A stretch of DNA of 45,208 nucleotides, taken from NCBI GenBank assembly GCA_016901755.1, contig JACJKV010000022.1:1-45208 (forward strand). Reading direction: 5' to 3'. Source of the stretch: Thomasclavelia spiroformis (lineage in GTDB: Bacteria > Bacillota_I > Bacilli_A > Erysipelotrichales > Coprobacillaceae). Position 1 is the stretch's first letter. Each line of letters starts with the position of its first letter. The notes under the pieces were generated by a model. It searched no databases. It had not been told where the DNA came from and saw nothing but the letters and a program-made list of their open reading frames with translations. Positions 41,566 through 45,208 of the stretch are shown one piece after another. The translations under genes were made by a program, and so were the position numbers.

Positions 41566-42728
41566 CTTTTTTTCATCTTATTTCCAAAAAATTTACAGTC
41601 AAAAATAATAATCGCACCAAAAGCCGTCATAAAATAAACAAATAAAAATAAAGCATTTAAACCAAAAGTATCCTGTAAGATACCACCCAAAACATTTCCC
41701 AGAGTCGATCCAATACCTGAAGTCATCATTCCAATCATGGTTTGTCCTGACATCTGATCTTGCAGTTCTAATTTATAAGTGACATAATAAGTAATAACTC
41801 CCGTAAACAAACCATATGACATACCTTGAAACATCATACCAATAATCAATACAATGAGATTTGGCGATAACCCGATCGTATAATTACGTAAAACATAAAA
41901 TACTGATGCTACGAGAATCAAAGAAACACTATCAACTTTTTTCATCAGCCTTGGTACCATGATCATGACTGGAAGTTCACTAAAAGCCATTGCAAACATA
42001 CAAACTCCATACAAAGAAGTATTTCCACCATGATTTTTTACAATATTGATCAGATAAGTACTTAAAGCTGTTGCTCCAGAAAACATAAAACAGAACCCTA
42101 ACAGTAAAAAGAAAAATATTTTATATTTTCTAATAACCGTAAATACCGATCCCTCTTTTTTCTTTTCTGTCATCTGAATCTGACTTTCCGGTAATGTATG
42201 TAAAATAAATAAGGTTACACAACTGAAAAAAGCATAAGCTATTGATAAAATTCCGGTATCCAGAAATGATATGACCTGTCCAAAAACCAAAGCACTTAAA
42301 GCCCATGATGCAGAACCTAAGCCTCTAGCCAAGCCAAAATTTACATAAGTTCCTTCATTAATATAGTTCATTGCAATCATGGTTAACATTGGAACTGTTG
42401 ATAAATTCAAAGCATACATAACAATATACATGATCATTAATAATATAACTGGAACTGGCAAATATGACATCACAACATAAATAACAAAAGTCGTTACTAA
42501 AATATATGTCATTAATTTTTTGATCGTCATGCCCTTAATTCTAGAAATCAGCGATGACATAAATGGTGATAAGAAAATCGTCGCCACACATGATCCTCCA
42601 CTGACGATCCCAATTTCTGTATTTGATAATCCTTTATACTGTAAAAACACTGCAATAAAACCATTAATACAGCATACGGTAAACCAGTAAAATAAATGCA
42701 ATAAATTATATCTTGCTTTTAATGACAT
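41562..42728 (-). CDS. MFS transporter (LacY/nucleoside-symporter-like)
   Basis: A 388-residue, 12-helix major facilitator. The N-terminus KARYNLLHLFYWFTVCCING, then GLSNTEIGIVSGG and GLARGLGSASWALSALVFG, is of the MFS_1-like type (oligosaccharide:H+ symporter and related). A central cytosolic loop has TEKKKEGSVFTV. The substrate cannot be named from the sequence. GAGGAGG precedes the start. No terminator follows; the mntP promoter overlaps its stop codon, so read-through into the Mn2+ riboswitch is possible. Confidence 0.85.
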   Translation of the reverse strand: MSLKARYNLLHLFYWFTVCCINGFIAVFLQYKGLSNTEIGIVSGGSCVATIFLSPFMSSLISRIKGMTIKKLMTYILVTTFVIYVVMSYLPVPVILLMIMYIVMYALNLSTVPMLTMIAMNYINEGTYVNFGLARGLGSASWALSALVFGQVISFLDTGILSIAYAFFSCVTLFILHTLPESQIQMTEKKKEGSVFTVIRKYKIFFFLLLGFCFMFSGATALSTYLINIVKNHGGNTSLYGVCMFAMAFSELPVMIMVPRLMKKVDSVSLILVASVFYVLRNYTIGLSPNLIVLIIGMMFQGMSYGLFTGVITYYVTYKLELQDQMSGQTMIGMMTSGIGSTLGNVLGGILQDTFGLNALFLFVYFMTAFGAIIIFDCKFFGNKMKKS

Positions 42729-42862
42729 CTATGTATCCTCCTCAAACAGAATAATCATATCATAATTCTATATTATTTTAGTTTTTTTCAAAAAAAGAAA
42801 AAATACTTACATTCATGTTATGTTCAGATGAAACATTGCTTATTTGTTATCAGTTAATTTGA

Positions 42863-42903
42863 TAAAAAAAAGACCATAGATACTTATTATCCTGATCTTT
42901 TTT
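42863..42903 (-). terminator. intrinsic terminator of the holin-amidase cassette
   Basis: AAAAAAGATC pairs with GGTCTTTTTT around an imperfect inner stem, with a T-run on the minus strand. The rest of the 42729-42952 gap is AT-rich and holds the MFS gene leader; no gene is visible there. Confidence 0.65.
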
Positions 42904-42952
42904 ATATTGATTTTCAAAAATATTAATTCTGGTTTTCTTTAAATAGTTAAAA

Positions 42953-43972
42953 CTATTTGATACAATTTAATTTTTTTAAATAATCTCCTGAAACCCAGCC
43001 AGAAGGAATATGGGCCCAGTTCCCTGTCCATTCTTTAACAGTAACACGAGTCCCTTGATCTAATGCTCCATCTCTATCCTTGTCATGATTTTTTCCATCA
43101 GCAGTAAGTCCTGAATACCCTACTGGATTGCCATTTGGACCATCTCTTACGATCAGATCTCTGGCAGTAACTTCATATATTCCGGTGACTTTTGATGCTT
43201 GCTGATAAGAAGATATCGTTTCATCCTTGACAGCATAGATATTCGCTCCTTCTTTGAGGCATACCCATCCTGAAGGACATCTTCCCCAGATATTTGAACC
43301 AACTGTTCTAATCTCTTTAACTGTAATACGTGTTCCTTTATTTAAAGCACCATCTTTATCGATGTCATGTACTTTTCCATCAGCGGTTAATCCAGCATAG
43401 CCAACGGCAGCTCCTGCCGGTTCACTTCTAACAATAAGATCACTTGCTGTAATCGTATATGTTCCGGTAGTAAATTCTTGATTACTTGTAGCTGGTATTG
43501 CTGCAGATGAATTAACATCCGATACCGTTGTACCATTAGCTGCAGCAACAATTTCATCAAAAGGATAGTTATTACCTGGACAGTCTGTTGATGTCACCTC
43601 CTTGTGTTTTCTAATAGTTGAAATACCATATTTATTCATCAAATATGAGCATAGTTCAATAATAGATTGCTTTTGTACATCAGGCATTGTTTCTGTCATA
43701 TATTTACCTTCTGCACAGATTCCAATACTGTCAGAATTAGCTCCACTGGCATGAGCTCCAACAGTATTTTCGGGACGTCCACGATAAACAGATCCGTCTT
43801 TTCTGACAAAGAAATGATATCCAATACCAGACCACCCTCTATCTATATGCCACTGATGAATATCATCAGCAGTGCAGCGAGAAGACTCAGCATGGTGTAG
43901 TATAATTCGTTTTGTAGCTCTACGTACACTTAAGCTTCCCTTCCAGCTATATTCTTTTTCAATGATCTTTAT
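42953..43972 (-). CDS. N-acetylmuramoyl-L-alanine amidase endolysin with SH3-like repeats; AUA at the start position
   Basis: Reading from the ATA codon at 43972 gives 339 residues starting (M)KIIEKEYSWKGSLS. The Amidase_2/PGRP domain has RIILHHAESS (zinc His), GWSGIGYHFFVRKDGSVYRG, GAHASGANSDSIGIC and KHKEVTSTDCPGNN (His/Cys zinc ligands). Two homologous C-terminal repeats follow (DLIVRSEPAG...VGYAGLTADG and DLIVRDGPNG...VGYSGLTADG), probably wall-binding. No ATG, GTG or TTG exists in frame upstream of the catalytic domain. A strong GGGGAG lies exactly 7 bases before the ATA, so an ATG-to-ATA change is likely. The first in-frame ATG (43699) would remove half the amidase domain. It overlaps the holin gene by 14 bases. 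It may be poorly expressed or dead. Confidence 0.85.
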   Translation of the reverse strand: MKIIEKEYSWKGSLSVRRATKRIILHHAESSRCTADDIHQWHIDRGWSGIGYHFFVRKDGSVYRGRPENTVGAHASGANSDSIGICAEGKYMTETMPDVQKQSIIELCSYLMNKYGISTIRKHKEVTSTDCPGNNYPFDEIVAAANGTTVSDVNSSAAIPATSNQEFTTGTYTITASDLIVRSEPAGAAVGYAGLTADGKVHDIDKDGALNKGTRITVKEIRTVGSNIWGRCPSGWVCLKEGANIYAVKDETISSYQQASKVTGIYEVTARDLIVRDGPNGNPVGYSGLTADGKNHDKDRDGALDQGTRVTVKEWTGNWAHIPSGWVSGDYLKKLNCIK

Positions 43973-44453
43973 ATTTATTCTCCCCTTTTTTATTTTCAGA
44001 ATTAATCATTTGATTAGCGACTTCCAGACCTCGAATTAATACCGATGGAACCTTTAATCCTGCCGCTACAAAATTTTCAAGTATACTCCTGGCTTCATTA
44101 ACCATTAAACCAGCCAAAACGAACCATCCTAATAGAGTTGTAACTCCCAGATTCATACCCAGTGTAGTGCCTATTTCAACAAAAACAGCACTTAAAGAAA
44201 AAGCAAAAGCGATCATTAACCAGTAACACATTTTTTTTAATACTCCTTGCCAGCCTTTGATACTGTTTTCGGTCTTTGTTACTTTCGCTTTATACCATCC
44301 TGTTAACCAGTCAGCAACATTAAAGAAAAAATACAAGGCAAACAACAGCCAATGCTTTCCAAATACAGCTGTTAAAAAACCCATCAGTACTGCAATAAAT
44401 ACATTTAATCTGTCTACTATTTGCAAGTCCATCATAAAATTTATTTCCTTCAT
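43959..44453 (-). CDS. phage-type holin (TcdE / toxin secretion-phage lysis holin family)
   Basis: 164 residues from the ATG at 44453, with about three to four hydrophobic segments; HWLLFALYFFFNVADWLTGW and NEARSILENFVAAGLKVP are typical of the phage holin 4 / TcdE family. The frame is open to 44549, but GGGAG lies six bases before 44453. It forms membrane pores that release an endolysin or toxin. It is followed immediately by the amidase gene, a two-gene lysis cassette with no other phage genes nearby. It may be a prophage remnant or a domesticated lysis/secretion unit. Confidence 0.88.
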   Translation of the reverse strand: MKEINFMMDLQIVDRLNVFIAVLMGFLTAVFGKHWLLFALYFFFNVADWLTGWYKAKVTKTENSIKGWQGVLKKMCYWLMIAFAFSLSAVFVEIGTTLGMNLGVTTLLGWFVLAGLMVNEARSILENFVAAGLKVPSVLIRGLEVANQMINSENKKGENKYKDH

Positions 44454-44538
44454 AATCATCTCCCTTATTAATAATGTATTCTTTTTCTTTAAAACAGCTG
44501 TTATATATGTCTTAAAAAACAAAAAATAGTAAATATAT

Positions 44539-44569
44539 AAAAAAATCATTCCTGAACATCAGGAATGAT
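44539..44569 (-). terminator. intrinsic terminator of the desulfoferrodoxin gene
   Basis: An 11-base-pair stem, ATCATTCCTGA/TCAGGAATGAT, with a three-base loop is followed by six T residues on the minus strand. Confidence 0.92.
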
Positions 44570-44577
44570 CTTGATTA

Positions 44578-44952
44578 TTATAATTCTAATTTCCACAATC
44601 CATGAAGATTGCAATATTCATAAACCGCTAAAGCTTTTTCTCCCTCATTTAAAACAAATGTCGTTTTTGGTTCATCATCTGCTGTTAAATGATGGATGGT
44701 ATAACCCAGGTTGGTTTCTAAAACGATCCATTGAATAAAGTGTTCTGGTGTCATAGGATGTAAAGTTGATCCAACTTCAACCTTAACATACTGTCCATCA
44801 TTTTGAACAACAGGAACATGTTTTTCAGTAGCTCCATCAGTTGTATTAGCAACCAGTTCTTTCATAGCTTCTCCACAGCAGAAAACTGGTACCTGAGAAT
44901 CAGATACTTTTACAATAACGTTTTTACAATGACTGCAAATATAAAATTTCAT
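44578..44952 (-). CDS. dfx: desulfoferrodoxin (2Fe superoxide reductase)
   Basis: 124 residues with both iron sites. The N-terminal desulforedoxin domain has Cys6, Cys9, Cys25 and Cys26. The C-terminal neelaredoxin domain has the catalytic iron ligands His45 (in TEKHVPV), His65 and His71 (in LHPMTPEHFIQW), Cys114 and His117 (in YEYCNLHGLW), and the conserved Glu43/Lys44. It reduces superoxide to peroxide in anaerobes. A large inverted repeat (44970-45001) covers the expected transcription start, suggesting stress-responsive repression. It has its own terminator. Confidence 0.96.
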   Translation of the reverse strand: MKFYICSHCKNVIVKVSDSQVPVFCCGEAMKELVANTTDGATEKHVPVVQNDGQYVKVEVGSTLHPMTPEHFIQWIVLETNLGYTIHHLTADDEPKTTFVLNEGEKALAVYEYCNLHGLWKLEL

Positions 44953-44969
44953 GATAAATTCCTGGTATA

Positions 44970-45001
44970 TTGTAATTGACTCATTTAACAGTCATTTACA
45001 A
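44970..45001. promoter_or_regulatory. 32-base inverted repeat, candidate operator of the superoxide reductase gene
   Basis: TTGTAATTGACT (44970-44981) and AGTCATTTACAA (44990-45001) are reverse complements with one mismatch and an eight-base centre. On the minus strand it begins right after a TATACT (45001-45006), so it would overlap the start point, about 18 bases before the dfx ATG. It does not match Fur/PerR or classical Rex consensus. The remaining sequence to 45208 shows no gene I can support. Confidence 0.55.
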
Positions 45002-45208
45002 GTATACCTTATCCTTTCTATCAACTTTATTTATCCGTAGTTGATGACGGTTATGTTATTCTGTAAAATTGAAATATGTGAATGTGGATTTGTGTTTATT
45101 CCTGTGGCTTGACTACTTTAAGGAGGTTCTTACCACACCTTATTCCAGAACAATGATGAGTTAGATGAGTCTTGAATTCGTATTTTGCACCAGGTTTTGT
45201 GGTCTAAG

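Noticed and set aside
43599-43699. Amidase gene starting at the ATG at 43699
   Set aside because: This would delete the zinc-binding LHH and most of the catalytic fold; the in-frame upstream sequence is clearly conserved amidase.
1-45208. CRISPR array, complete insertion sequence or integrase
   Set aside because: No regularly spaced direct repeats, transposase or integrase signature was seen on either strand.

Overview
This 45.2 kb window is AT-rich chromosomal DNA from a low-GC, spore-forming, anaerobic member of the Bacillota. The Erysipelotrichia (Coprobacillus/Catenibacterium/Erysipelatoclostridium relatives) fit best. That placement is an inference from the gene set: a one-subunit pyruvate:ferredoxin oxidoreductase, PPDK, acetate kinase, Rex, superoxide reductase, a dacF-spoIIAA-spoIIAB-sigF sporulation locus, TPP and Mn2+ riboswitches and a glmS ribozyme. 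Most genes lie on the minus strand. No CRISPR array, intact IS element or complete prophage is visible.

Layout. 1-80: promoter and leader that look like the start of an rRNA operon running off the left edge. 250-8694: central carbon genes nifJ (pyruvate to acetyl-CoA) and ppdK (pyruvate/PEP), flanking a three-gene operon of a divergent DprA-like protein, a rhomboid protease and a membrane protein. 8851-13325: a DbpA-like DEAD helicase, then a two-gene operon of a metallophosphoesterase and a 2-hydroxyacid dehydrogenase with an unusual N-terminal domain. 13380-18451: one housekeeping operon, ntdP-tsaE-tsaB-rimI-tsaD-rex-asnS. 18532-19237: thiT under a TPP riboswitch with an attenuator. 19332-23173: ackA, a PemK/MazF-like protein, and glmS behind its ribozyme. 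23297-30565: rpsO, an AI-2E-type permease, a PEPCK/HprK-like protein, signal peptidase I, the spoIIA operon with a Spo0A box, and dacF. 29921-33434: pcp with the DUF979/DUF969 membrane pair and a frameshifted aminopeptidase. 33500-36494: lactate permease divergent from an HPr::D-lactate dehydrogenase fusion. 36617-42728: azlCD, an NCS2 purine permease, a DUF554 protein, a Na+/Ca2+-type exchanger split by an in-frame TGA, mntP under a Mn2+ (yybP-ykoY) riboswitch, and an MFS transporter. 42953-44952: a degenerate-looking amidase/holin lysis cassette and desulfoferrodoxin.

How it fits together. Several genes centre on the pyruvate/PEP/lactate node: nifJ, ppdK (with a cre-like site inside its promoter), ackA, rex, the HPr-LDH fusion and lctP. 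The most novel candidate is that fusion. A complete HPr domain keeps the PTS-phosphorylatable His15, has Asn at the Ser46 position, and is joined to a catalytically complete D-lactate dehydrogenase. It is transcribed divergently from a lactate permease across an intergenic region carrying an inverted repeat. This suggests direct coupling of PTS phosphorylation state to lactate production. Three genes show recent damage: an AUA start in the amidase, an in-frame TGA in the exchanger and two frameshifts in the aminopeptidase.

No stretch longer than 300 bases lacks a gene. The longest gaps (1-249, 19051-19331, 21069-21349, 32229-32470, 42729-42952, 44953-45208) are covered by the leader, riboswitch, ribozyme, terminator and operator entries. 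Residue numbers were counted by hand.
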